From contig CM036617.1 of assembly GCA_020746105.1 (NCBI GenBank), positions 141,325,845-141,389,844 of the forward strand: a stretch of 64,000 nucleotides of DNA, read 5' to 3'. Position 1 is the first letter of the stretch. The number at the start of each line of letters is the position of its first letter. The notes beneath the pieces were generated by a model that was not told the origin of the DNA, made no database searches, and was given only the letters and a program-made list of their open reading frames with translations. Below are positions 47,012-57,414 of the stretch, one piece after another. Origin of the DNA: Trogon surrucura (taxonomy: Eukaryota; Chordata; Aves; Trogoniformes; Trogonidae). A program made the position numbers and the translations under genes.

Positions 47012-48667
47012 CTATTTTTTTTTCTTTTGAGTGCAAAGGCAATCTGAAATTTGAAAATCAAACCATAGCCATTATCAGGATGCAGCTAATATCACCAGAG
47101 TATTTTATATAAGAAATTTTTGATAGATAATAGAAAAAGTTTATAAGGTAAACAAGTAGAATAAATTTCAGCTCAATGTTTTGTAGGTTTGCAACACCAA
47201 AAGTAACTAAAATCTGTTTATCAATAATTGCATTACTATGACTGTAATTTAAAAATGGGTTTTCACGGCAATTTACTCTCAGATACATTTTCCTTCAAGT
47301 TAGTAGAGCAGAAACCACAGTGAATGTCTCAGAAAATAGCACTTCTAATTTCCCCATTATTTAATGGTGCAAAATTTGGGATTTGCACAATTGTGATACA
47401 GTTACAAGAATGAATTATCTTAATTCTTCGTTACTCAGTGCAACAGTGATTTTATACACGTAAACCAAAGAAAAAGGCCACCCAAACCCTGCTGATAGTG
47501 TCAGACATTTGGAAAAAGTTTATGTGTTCAGTATGGTGAGCTTTCTTTTGCTTTATATACAACATTTCTCATAGTATGATCAGTTTATCACTTTTGGCAG
47601 CAATTCTTATCCTAGTCAGATGTGGTATAGGATCCTATAGAGTTTTATGCTTCTGCCTAAGTTTTCCATTATGTTTATGCAGCTTCTAGATACTTCGCTG
47701 TACTTCTAAATACATCTCTATGCTGTGACATCCAGGTGCTGAGGATTTATTTCTGTTCATGTAGAAGAAGCAATCTTGGAAAATGCTTTATCAGATGGTT
47801 TGTATTACAAATTTATATAAGACCTACCAGCAGAAACAAGAATGTAGTCTCAAGAGCATGTAGGTATGAGACTTGCTAAAAGAAGATTGAATGTGTTATT
47901 TTTAATCTCAGGCTTTTCTGTGGAAAAGGGCTGTAGAAATTAATTGGGATTAAGTAAATGTGTGATTTTCCTATAGAAATTATTGTAAAAGCATATACAT
48001 TTCATTACCATGCTTTTTATTTTTGAGAGATCTAATTAATCATCTCTAATTCTGTAGCAGGACCACCACATTCTGTTGGTTGGTAGCACCATGTTAAATG
48101 CCATGGGATATTTTCACAGGAGTTGTGTTGCATGTTGTAGTATGTAGCATACACGTCAAACTCCATTATCAATATTTATTATTTTGGAAGCAATAAGAAA
48201 GGTTTATTAGTCTTACTCTTTTCAGGTAGATATCATAGCACAGTAGTATTTTTAAAATACCTCAGCTAATCAAAATTGACCATCAGGCTAAAAGGCACAT
48301 GGGTGAATACTAGATTTTGACAACTGAGGATGAAAAATGACTGACTGGCTTATCTTTATGTATACATCTATAAATACAGGCATACATGCATATACACATA
48401 TATGTATGCGTATACACTCTTCTTCCTGACTGCAGCTGAGTGCTGTAGCAAATGCTGTGCAGCAAAGCTTTATGTGGTGCAAATGAACGTACCTTGTTCA
48501 CAGTGTGTACAGGAGTGATAATATTTCTTGAAGCTACTGCTACGCTGCTAGTTTCAATGACAAAGCCTGTGCGCTGGTATCTCTGCATACATACAGCTCA
48601 TGGAGAGTACTTTGGGGCACTGTGTAAACAATAAACATAAATACATCAGTTGGAGGGAGATGATGAC

Positions 48668-49868
48668 GACTGGAAAGAAGCAGCATGGATTTAGTGAGGT
48701 TATACTGATTTCCTTCCATGATAAAACAGCTGGATGAGGCTGTGGATGAGGGATAGCAATAAACGTCATTTATCTTAACTTCAGCAAGACTTACTGGACA
48801 ACGCCTGCAAATAATCTTGTGTCCAATTTAGAATGTTATGATCTGGATGGGTGGACAAATAAATGCATAAAAAATGGCTAGACGATCAGACTCGGAGGGT
48901 AGTGATTAATGGGTTGTACTCCAACAGGAGGTCAGTGGCAAGGGGAGCATCACAAGGGTTTCTCCTGGGACTTGTCCTGTTCAGCACTTTTAGCAATGAC
49001 CTGTAAGAAGTGATGGATTGCATGTTGATGAAGTTTGCAGATGACGCTAAATTGTAGGGACCAGTCTTGAGGACAGAAATGCGATCCAGAATGACTTAGG
49101 CTGGAGACGTGAGGCAACAAGAATACTACAAAACTCAACAGGAATAAATGTGAAGTCCTGCTCCTGGGAGGGAAGACTCCTCCTACAGTGATACAGGTTG
49201 GGGGAGCAGCTCTGCAGGAACAGCCTTGAGGGTCTTGGCAGGCAGCAAGCTGAGCAGGAGCCAGCCCTGTGCTGGGGCAAAGATGATGGGTAGTGGTATC
49301 CTTGGCTGTATTAACAGGAGCAAGTCAGTAGATTGAGGGATAAGATTATCCCCCTTACATATTACTCTTTAGACCTTGTCTAGAGGACTCCATGGAGTTT
49401 AGGGCCCTTCAGTATGAGAAAAGCGCTGATAAACTGTTGAGAGTTCATTGAAGGACCACCACGATGGTCAAGGAGACTAAAGAAACTGTGTCTCTTAATC
49501 CCAGACATGAGAAAGTTTTGGGAGGCAGAGGATCTAATAACACCCTTCCAGTATCCACAAGGGGGTTATACAGATGATGGGGGTTCCAGCAATGAATGAT
49601 GAAAGGATACAGAGACGGTGAACATAAGTTGAAATGAGAGGTTCAGACTGAATATAAGGTAAAACTTTTTCACCTCAAGGTCACTCAAGCAGTTGGAGAG
49701 GTTGCCCACAGCAGTTGTGGATTTCCTGCATTTGAGGATTTCAAGACTCAGCTGGATGAAGGTTGAGCAACCTGGCCAAAGCTAATAGTTGTCCCTACAC
49801 TGAGCAGGAGGTGGGACCCAAGACCTCCTGAGGTCCCTTCCAAACTCAGTTATTCTCTGATGCTGTAA
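48668..49868 (+). mobile_element. CR1 LINE in + orientation, about 1.2 kb, heavily mutated
   Basis: This is the only + strand CR1 in the window. From about 48676 (CAGCATGGATTTAGTGAGG) it follows the CR1 ORF2 order: 'gatgagg...', 'cttcagcaagactt', 'atggtctggatgggtggac'-like, 'gagggtagtgattaatgggt', 'gggacttgtcctgttcagcac' and 'aagtttgcagatgac'. Toward the 3' end comes 'gaggtcccttccaaactcagttattctctgatg' at about 49829-49861. Many small indels and stops show long decay. The start is approximate because the 5' part fades out. Confidence 0.85.
48700..49760 (+). pseudogene. CR1 ORF2 reverse-transcriptase pseudogene
   Basis: The catalytic motif survives as Phe-Ala-Asp-Asp (codons at 49034-49045) within a KFADDAKL stretch, but the next codon is a stop (TAG at 49055-49057). 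Further downstream, frame shifts break the RT thumb and C-terminal sequence. The protein cannot be made in one piece. Ends are approximate. Confidence 0.75.
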
Positions 49869-49869
49869 T

Positions 49870-52050
49870 AGTTGGTTGAAATATGCACAGCTGTATGCAG
49901 CTGTAGAGGAATTCTATCATTCTTTCTCTGTACTGGGGAGCTGTTGCTTCTGAAGCCTTCAAAGTTGTTTCTTAGTAGATGAGCTCACTAATAGTGTCTT
50001 GACAAAGAGGTTAAATGTGGTAGAGAGTTAAAACCTGGAGCCTAGTTGTACAACGCCATGTAAGTTCAATACAAATCCACGTCTCAGGTACAAGCTTTAG
50101 CAACTTTCTCCCAGGTGACTTAAATTGAGCCCATATTACCATGAGGCCAAAGAGCATCATCCTTCCTTGCAGCAAAGCTGCAGGAGCTCTGACCCCAGTT
50201 TGTCCTCAGGACACTGTAGAATGTCTGACATTGGGCTGAAGAGATAGGCTTTCTGAACAAGGGTCCCCAACTCATGCGCATTAAAGGCAGCTGACACTGT
50301 AAAGAGCACCAGCTAAGGCTGCACTTTTGTCTCTGGGTATACGCTACCCTGTGTTGTGACACGAGCTTATGGAGCTGCATCAAAGAGCATGTCAGCTTTT
50401 AAGCTACGTCCTGTCTCTGGTCTGATACCCGAACTGCGCTTCCAATTTGTGTATTTTGACTTGTGCTGCTTTTTCAAAGTATGCCTCTTTTAATAATGGT
50501 GAATATTTCTAAATTTAGAAATTCAGATATATTTTTTGCTAGAAAATGCCCTTTTGCCAATACAGAATGGAAAATGACAGTGTGTTTGGCATGCGAAATT
50601 ACTGTGATGATTCTAAAATTCAGTGATATGTGTAGTTTGGTTTAGTTCAGATGTGATTTCCTTAATTTTAGGTGTATCTTTTTTTCTGTATCTGTTTAAA
50701 ATGAAAGGCACACAACTCTTCTGGGGTTCAGCTTCCATCTATTTATTTGTTCAAGTACATTGTTAAGTGGCTTTCCATAAGTAAAAGTTGTTGTGTTACT
50801 CAACTCACAGCTTATCTTTTTTAAAAGAAAAATACCACCACCTGCGTTTCTTTGCCACTTTGGTTTTTTGCCTCTAGCACCCGATCCAAGGCCCACTGAA
50901 ACCTCTGGAATTTATCTTTTTTCATTGACTTCAGTGAACATAAGCTCAGCAATCTGGAAGGAAGCACCTTCAATTTTTCTTCCGTGGGAAGAAAAACAAA
51001 ATATTTTTTTGGACATGAATCAGAATAGTCTTCATTTCTTCTGTCCAAGAAAACGTAGAAGTAAGAAACCTGGTCAGGTTACTTGGGCCAGTGTTGCCAA
51101 AATCTTAGTAGACTTAAGCTAGAGGGTGAGAGTGAAGCCATGTCCAAATGACTCATCACAGACTCATCACGCTGTGTGTGAGTGGTTGTCCAAGACTCTT
51201 TAGCAATATCAAGAGATGATTAAGGCCCGTTTAGCATTTCCCCATGTGTCAGAGATGCGGTTAGAAAAAGCAGTGATCCCACCGCAGTGTCTGTGTCACC
51301 TTTTCATTTGTGTGAGTCAACCATTTAGAAGAGACTGGCAAGTGTATAGAAATCTGTGGCAGTAAAAAAAAAACCCACTATAAAACGAAGGACTTTGTAC
51401 AGAGCTAGAGTACCTAAACATATGGGTATAGAGAATATGTGATATATTTTAACTTACTAGATAGTAGCTGTGAGGCTGTTAGTATTACGATTTGGCTGAT
51501 GGAATTTTTTTTACTTGTACTGAATTTCAAGTAAAGCTTACATTAAGCCAATTGCATGTAGTTTGGTTTCAGTTTGATTTCCTTTGTTTAAGAACTTTTT
51601 TGAATGAGTCAGTACAGTAGCACATAAACGAAATTTTAAAGAAAGAGCAATTTTCAACTTTTTAATGAACCTCTTTTTCTGTGTTGAACAGCAACAGTGA
51701 TTTTTCTGTTGCAGGATTACTGGTTCTGGGTAAGCTTCTAGGTGACAGTGTTTACCTAATGGAAAACATAATTTTATGTGTTCTTGCCTACTATCTATTT
51801 AATGCTTTGAGCCAGGAATACTGAATTTCTAACATCTTAATTAATTGTATTAAAAAGTGTGTATTCTACAGTAGAAAGAGAGGTGTACTTAAAATTTCTA
51901 TTTATACCATGTCTATGATCTAAAACAGCAGAAATGCACCAAATCATACCTGAAGGTATATTTTGAAGAAGTCACACACATTTAGATAAGGCCTAAAACT
52001 GGTCTTTGGGAGCTTGTGATGACTGAGGTACCAGAGTTTAAGGCAGTAAG
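49870..52050. other. Non-coding stretch between CR1 copies
   Basis: No recognised gene. It contains a moderately GC-balanced, unassigned part at about 50040-50440, a frame of 109 codons at 50793-51122 with no recognisable domain, and an 11-bp tandem duplication containing ACTCATCAC near 51151-51170. Confidence 0.6.
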
Positions 52051-52053
52051 AGG

Positions 52054-52175
52054 ACATAATTCTAGTCCCAGATTTGTCACAGACCTCTGTTTGCATAACA
52101 CCAGTGAAACTACCTACCTATAGATCACTTTTTTAATCTGTAAAACATATAGGAAGCCCTTTGTAAAGCGTATAA
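52054..52175 (+). repeat. Ancient MIR/CORE-SINE-like fragment
   Basis: ATAATTCTAGTCCCAGATTTG matches the 'ttctagtcccagctctg' block of MIR-type SINEs. A diverged middle follows, then TTTTTTAATCTGTAAAACAT for the 'catctgtaaaatg' block and CCCTTTGTAAAGCG for the 'atgtaaagcgc' block. The order and spacing are right for a + orientation copy. Confidence 0.5.
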
Positions 52176-52511
52176 GTATTCTGGTGCAGGATTAGAGCCT
52201 GTTCTGCAATCTGCCTGGGGAAAGCCCTGTAAAATGCCAGACTTATGCTGGTTCTGGAGGTTGGTGCGCTCTGCACCACCACCCCCTCAGCGTGGTTTAT
52301 GCAGTCCCAAGCATGCTCTCTCCTACTCAGAGCGGGGCTACGTCTACTTTTGACAGAAAGGCACCGAGTACTACTTGCTTTGGTAAATAGTTCCTCCTAG
52401 GAAACACTGTTGAGCATAGGCAGGACTTTGATGGTAACCAGCAAGGAAGACTGAAGAGTGAACAGAAGTACTGTCCATGCTACTGCAAATACCAGTCTGA
52501 TATTTATCAGT

Positions 52512-53528
52512 ATTTCATAGAATCGTAGTATCATAGAATCATAGAATCATAGAATCATAGAACAGCTCAGGCTGGAAAAGACCTTTGGGATCATCAAGTC
52601 CAACCATTAACCCTACACTACAAGTTCACCCCTAAACCATCTCACCCAACACCACATCTAAGCGACACTTAAACACATCCAGGGATGGCGACTCAACCAC
52701 CTCCCTAGGCAGTCTGTTCCAGTGCCTGACCACTCTTTCCATGAAGAATTTCTTCCTAATGTCCAGTCTAAACTTGCCCTGTTGCAACTTGAACCCATTC
52801 CCCCTGGTTCTGTCCCTAATGACCTGTGAGAAGAGACCAGCACCAACCTCTCTACAATGTCCTTTAAAGTAATTGTAGAGCATGATGGGGGCCCCCATCA
52901 GCCTCCTCTTCCTTCAACTGAACAGTCCCAGCTCCCTCAATCGCTCCTCGTAAGGTCTATTCTCCAGGCCTTTAACCAGCTTTGTTGCCCTCTTCTGCAC
53001 TCACTCCAACACCTCGATATCCCTCTTATACTGAGGTGCCCAAAACTGAACACAATACTCAAGGTGTGGCCTCACCAGTGCTGAGTACAGGGAGACAATC
53101 ACCTCCCTACTTCTGCTGGTCACTAAATTTCTAATACAAGCCAGGATGCTGTTGGCTTTCTTGGCCACCTGAGCACACTGCTGGCTCATATTCAGCTGGC
53201 TGTCGATCAGAACGCCCAGGTCCTTTTCTGCCAGACAGCCTTCCAGCCACCCTTTCCCAAGCCTGTTGTGTTGCATGGCGTTGCCGTGACCAAAATGCAG
53301 GACCCTGCACTTGGCTCTGTTGAAATGCCTGCAGTTGGCCTGGGCCCATCGATCCAGTCTGTCCAGGTCCCTCTGTAGAGCCTTTCTACCCTCCAGCAGA
53401 TGGACACTCCCTCCCAGCTTGATGTCATCTGCAAACTTGCTGAGGGTGCACTCAATCCCCTCATCAAAGATCATTGATGAAGATGTTAAACAGGAGAGGC
53501 CCCAGCACCGAGCCCTGAGGGACATGAG
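52512..53528 (-). mobile_element. CR1 copy A, about 1.0 kb, best-preserved CR1 here
   Basis: The tail retains about four tandem CATAGAAT octamers (about 52531-52560), the CR1 3' microsatellite read in reverse. The body runs from the 3' UTR into the reverse-transcriptase ORF and stops at about 53528. A 13-bp direct repeat, ATTTCATAGAATC, flanks it at 52512-52524 and 53529-53541. Beyond the second copy the sequence continues as the 3' end of another CR1 (copy B), so copy A appears to have inserted in copy B's tail. The preserved octamers and long open RT piece suggest it is the youngest CR1 in the window. Confidence 0.93.
52632..53525 (-). pseudogene. CR1 ORF2 reverse-transcriptase remnant (copy A)
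   Basis: The - strand frame at 53525-53001 is open for 174 codons. It carries Phe-Ala-Asp-Asp at residues 31-34 (53435-53424), the RT catalytic motif, followed by the [11 protein letters not shown] and [16 protein letters not shown] regions. It ends at a stop after ...RDIEVLE. A second frame at 52898-52632 continues the C terminus with [20 protein letters not shown] and [10 protein letters not shown]. The N-terminal endonuclease and early RT domains are lost to 5' truncation. Non-functional, but only lightly broken. Confidence 0.88.
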
Positions 53529-54140
53529 ATTTCATAGAATCATAGAACGGCTTAGGTTGGAAGGGACCTCAAAGATCATCCAGTTCCAACACCTTCCACT
53601 AGACCAGGCTGCTCAAAGCCCCATCCAACCTGGCCTTGAACACTTCCAGGGAGGGAGCTTCCACAACAGAATCACAGAATGTTAGAGGTTTTAAGGGACC
53701 TCTAGAGATCATCTAGTCCAGCACCCCTGCCAGAGCAGGGTCACCTACAGCAGATCGTACAGGAACACGTCCAGGCGAATTTTGAGTCTCCAGAGACAGA
53801 GATTACACAACGTCTCTGGGCAGCCTGTTCCTCTGTCACCCTCACAGTAAAGAAGTATTTTCTTATGTTTGGCTTGAACATCCTGTTTTCCAGTCTGTGA
53901 CACAACTTCTCTGGGCAACCTGTTCTAGTGCCTTGCCACCCTCAGAGAAAAGAATTTCTTCCTAGTATCTAGTCTAAATCTACCCTGTTTAAGGTTGAAA
54001 TTGTTACCCCTCGTCCTATCACCACATTCCCTGAAAAAAAAGTCCTCCCCCATCTTTCCTGCAGGCCCCCTTCAGGAACTGGAAGACCACTATGAGGTCT
54101 TCCCAGAGCCTTCTCCAGGCTGAAATGGCCCAACTTTGAG
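53529..54140 (-). mobile_element. CR1 copy B, split by copy C (parts 53529-53667 and 53901-54140)
   Basis: The first part starts with TTTCATAGAATCATAGAACGG, GGTTGGAAGGGACC and CCAACCTGGCCTTGAACAC, and stops at GCTTCCACAAC. The second part resumes with CACAACTTCTCTGGGCAACC and continues through TTTCTTCCTAGTATCTAGTC to CCTTCTCCAGGCTGAA. Together they read as one ordinary CR1 3' region, so copy B was a single insertion later opened by copy C. The 5' truncation is near 54140. Confidence 0.88.
53662..53906 (-). mobile_element. CR1 copy C nested in copy B (body 53668-53900)
   Basis: The body begins AGAATCACAGAATGTTAGAGG, a CR1 3' end in reverse. It carries blocks of a different CR1 subfamily (for example ATCATCTAGTCCAGCACCC and GGGCAGCCTGTTCC) and stops near 53900. 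CACAAC stands at 53662-53667 and again at 53901-53906, a 6-bp duplication of copy B sequence that marks the insertion site. It is entirely non-coding 3' UTR sequence. Confidence 0.85.
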
Positions 54141-57100
54141 AAATAAAAAACTTGTCAGACTACCAGTAAAATACTGTAACAGGCAGAAATAATTCCTTTT
54201 GTTGTGAGATTTGAATTAGAAAGTGACAGTCTCTCCTGGCTGCACATGGTAAAGTCAAACCAGCTGTGTCACAAGATATTTACAGAGTCACTAGATTTGA
54301 GGTCAGTGCCTAGTTCTAGGAGACTGGATGGTATTTCGGTTTGCAACCATCTTATGATATGTCCTCTCTAGTAATTTGAAGTAGAAATTAATGTAGTATG
54401 CTTATTTAGCACATTAAAAATATTTTTTAAAAAATTGTGTTCAAGTTGGAAGTCTTTTCAGGACTTCAAGACAGTGACAACAACAACCATATCCCTCTTA
54501 AAATGGATTAGGATGGTGAGATTTCAACAAGGAAAAGTCAAAACACGTATTTCAGCAGAGAGTGCTCAGGACGTCCAGGAAAGCGAGTGATAGGAAGAGT
54601 GAGGAATAAGGAACTGGAAACGAATTCTTCATTCTCACCAGCCAACCTCCCTCCCTTACTCTCCCAGCAGTCCAGTTTTGTGACTCTACAGTGAGGGAAA
54701 GCCAAGATCTGTGGAAGAATGCCTGACTTCTGCCGGTACTCAACCAGCTTGTTACAGTTTGCCAGTAGTTTCACCTGACTAGCACAACTCCCCCAGAAAG
54801 CCTGTCAGCACACACTTCCATGGAACAGGCTGGGTCTGCCTCAGTCCCTTAAAAAAGAGACATTCACTTTAAATGTGGGATCACCCTTATGCAAGGATTT
54901 AGAATTACGATGTCAATAGCCTGTATTAAAGCAAGGCAGCCAAGAACTCTTAAAATGCCCTAGATACTTTTGTCTGCCTGTGTGACTCAGCTTGTGAGCA
55001 TTTCTAAGCAGTATATCGAACTGAAGAATTTCTAAAATGGGTGTGTCACCCTTGTGCAAAACTTCAAATACTTAATAATTAAGCGGTGAGATTGAAGAGA
55101 GACTGCTATAATTATTAGATTTTATTCCCACCACTCTCTATGAAAAATGTTTCAGTGAAATCTGGACAAAAGTCTAAAATGCCAAAAATTCCAAATTTTG
55201 AAAATAAGAATTTAGTAGTTCATTTTCTGAATTTTTTACTGTTGAAAGTACACAGAGATCTGATTTGCAAGATCCACACGTGAATTTTACCTTCTGCTGG
55301 CAGGGCTAGCTACGAAACTTTGGAAATTGGTCCAAGAATCCCTTTCTGTGTATTCTTAGGCAGCAATGCCCTGTATTTAATCTGAGATTATAACTAACAC
55401 ATACTGAGTGTTTGCAAACGCTGGCGCAGGGACTCTTGCAGAAATGAGATATCTCAGAAGCCCAAAAGGGCTCGCAGTGAACTCAGCAGGAGCTCTGTAT
55501 CTTTGGCCTTTTTTACTTAATGAAAATGCTTTATTTGTAGTTTTATGAACTTCGGAATTTATGCTTTTAATACTGTCCACTTATAATTTAGAGACAGGAC
55601 ACACTGTAGTTGCAAAACTAAACAGATGAAGTCATAAAGCTGAATCTTTAAGGAAGTAGAACTTTTGCTCTTTGATTCCGCTTCTTGCAAGAAAAATGTG
55701 CTTGTTATGACTCTTAGGCTAAGTTTAAAAAATGCTTTGGAACATACACCTTTTGCAAAAAGCTGTTTCATTGAAGGAGAGGACAAGCGTGCTCCTTCCT
55801 TTTTAACACTTCCTTTGGGAAGCAAAGTGCTAGGAGAATCCTATGTAAACCTTCCCATTAGACCTACTTATTACAAAACATGGGGCTTCCTGGATATTTA
55901 AATTTGGATCAGATTTGTCTATTTATTTTTTTCTTTTTAAGCCTTTGTGATGATTTGTTGTGTGCTCCAATTTGCAGCTGCTTTCACATGGCAAAGGAGA
56001 AGCTTACTGCAGCATCTGGAGGTCCATTTGAAAAAGAAATGTCCTGACCAGTCTAATTACTGGAGTAGTATGTGGGACTAACTCATCTTCCTTTATTGTT
56101 TAGTCCCAATGCTAATAACGCCTTTGTCACTGAACAGCTGAAGAGTTCACAGTTACTCAAGCAGGACGAGACTGTAGGTTTGGGCTCCACTGACGGTTAT
56201 AGTCCCGATATGTGTGTCATACCACGTTGCTTTACATTAACTTTCAAGTCGCTGTCATAGGAGTTCCAGGGAGTTCCAGCATGGAACTTTTGCACAGAGT
56301 GAAATGGGAGCCCTTTAGTAAATTATTGTTTTTTTCTTCCAGGCTTAGTTGGTTCTTTCAGTGCTTATGTTGGCGCTGTTTCGTTATAAAAGCTCCCAAA
56401 TCAAAGATTTTGTCTTTTTGCCTGAAAAAGTGAAGTTCATTTTAAGGTTAATTGAAGCTTATTTATGGATTGCTAAGGAAGATATTTCACCTATTGTTAC
56501 ATAAAACTATGTTCCAGTTTGTATTTTGTCTGAGTATTGTGTACAAAGTCTCTCTTATATTAAGCTATAATACACTCTTATGAGATACATTTTTAATACA
56601 AAGGAATTAATGCCATGAAGGCTATTAAATACAGTAAAAACTTCAGTATGTTTGCTAATGTTATTGAAGACTCAAACCCATTTATTTTTAAGGAGTCTAA
56701 ACTTACGTAATTGCACTTTCTTGAAAAAGTTTAGTCTTGTTCTCATCTGCTTTAAGTGGCTGCCTTTTGTCAGTGTAATGGGTAACACACTTAATGCTAA
56801 TTTTGTAGTGTCTGACTTTATCACTCATAACATTAACGATTATATCACAGACTCGAAGAAGGGAGTAGGCTTTTTTTGTTCCAATAGTGAAATACTTCTG
56901 GCAAATAAGAACACTGTGGTGTGAAGAATTTTTTGCGAATGTGGATGTAAAATGCTTCCCTTATTTTTCAAAGTGAAAAAAAAGTATCTACTAAGTGTCT
57001 GGAGTTTTTTTCTTGTCCCAGTAGTAAATGCACTATTTCACTTTAGAATTGTAACATTCTCCAACTGCTTTATGTCTGGGAGTTATCTGAATATTTTCAG

Positions 57101-57170
57101 GATTTTAAGAGGTATTTTTATACCGCTGCACTTTCCAGAAAGCAGTATTAGTCTTTAAACACGACAAGCT
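54141..57170. other. AT-rich non-coding stretch
   Basis: No recognised gene. It contains a 10-bp tandem duplication GAGTTCCAGG at 56261-56280 and common A/T runs. The longest frames are about 90 codons and show no recognisable domain. Confidence 0.65.
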
Positions 57171-57400
57171 TTGCCTGCCCCCTCCTTGTCACCCTCCTGA
57201 TACACCTTTTAATACTTCAGGCTGTGGTAAATTTGTCGGAGAGGAGACTAGGGAGCCTGTTTTGTGGAATTTGAAATGCTGACAAGTCTGTCGACACTGG
57301 ACGTGCGATTGTCCCTCGGAGCTTACATCCAAGTTTGTTGTACCGAGCAGAGAATAGAATGTGGGAGAAGTTATTCTGAGTGCGTGTGCATGTGATTGCA

Positions 57401-57414
57401 GTTTCCAAGGAGAC
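57401..57414. promoter_or_regulatory. X-box-like (RFX-type) palindromic motif
   Basis: GTTTCCAAGGAGAC has the imperfect palindromic form of RFX-type X-boxes (GTNRCC, short spacer, RGNAAC-like), with one or two departures. It sits in a locally CpG-richer segment. Single-site evidence only. Confidence 0.25.

Larger units (their letters stand above)
39815..48665. other. AT-rich non-coding stretch
   Basis: No recognised gene. It contains A/C-rich low complexity at about 40655-40745, purine-rich sequence at about 41640-42230, an AT microsatellite/palindrome at 45181-45210, A-runs at 46890-46902, a perfect hairpin at 46987-47011, and a TATA/CATA-rich stretch at about 48350-48415. Frames on - at 41616-42196 reflect the purine bias and have no recognisable domain. 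Confidence 0.65.

Noticed and set aside
53311-53685. 124-codon + strand frame
   Set aside because: Antisense shadow of the CR1 reverse transcriptase in copy A, running into copy B.
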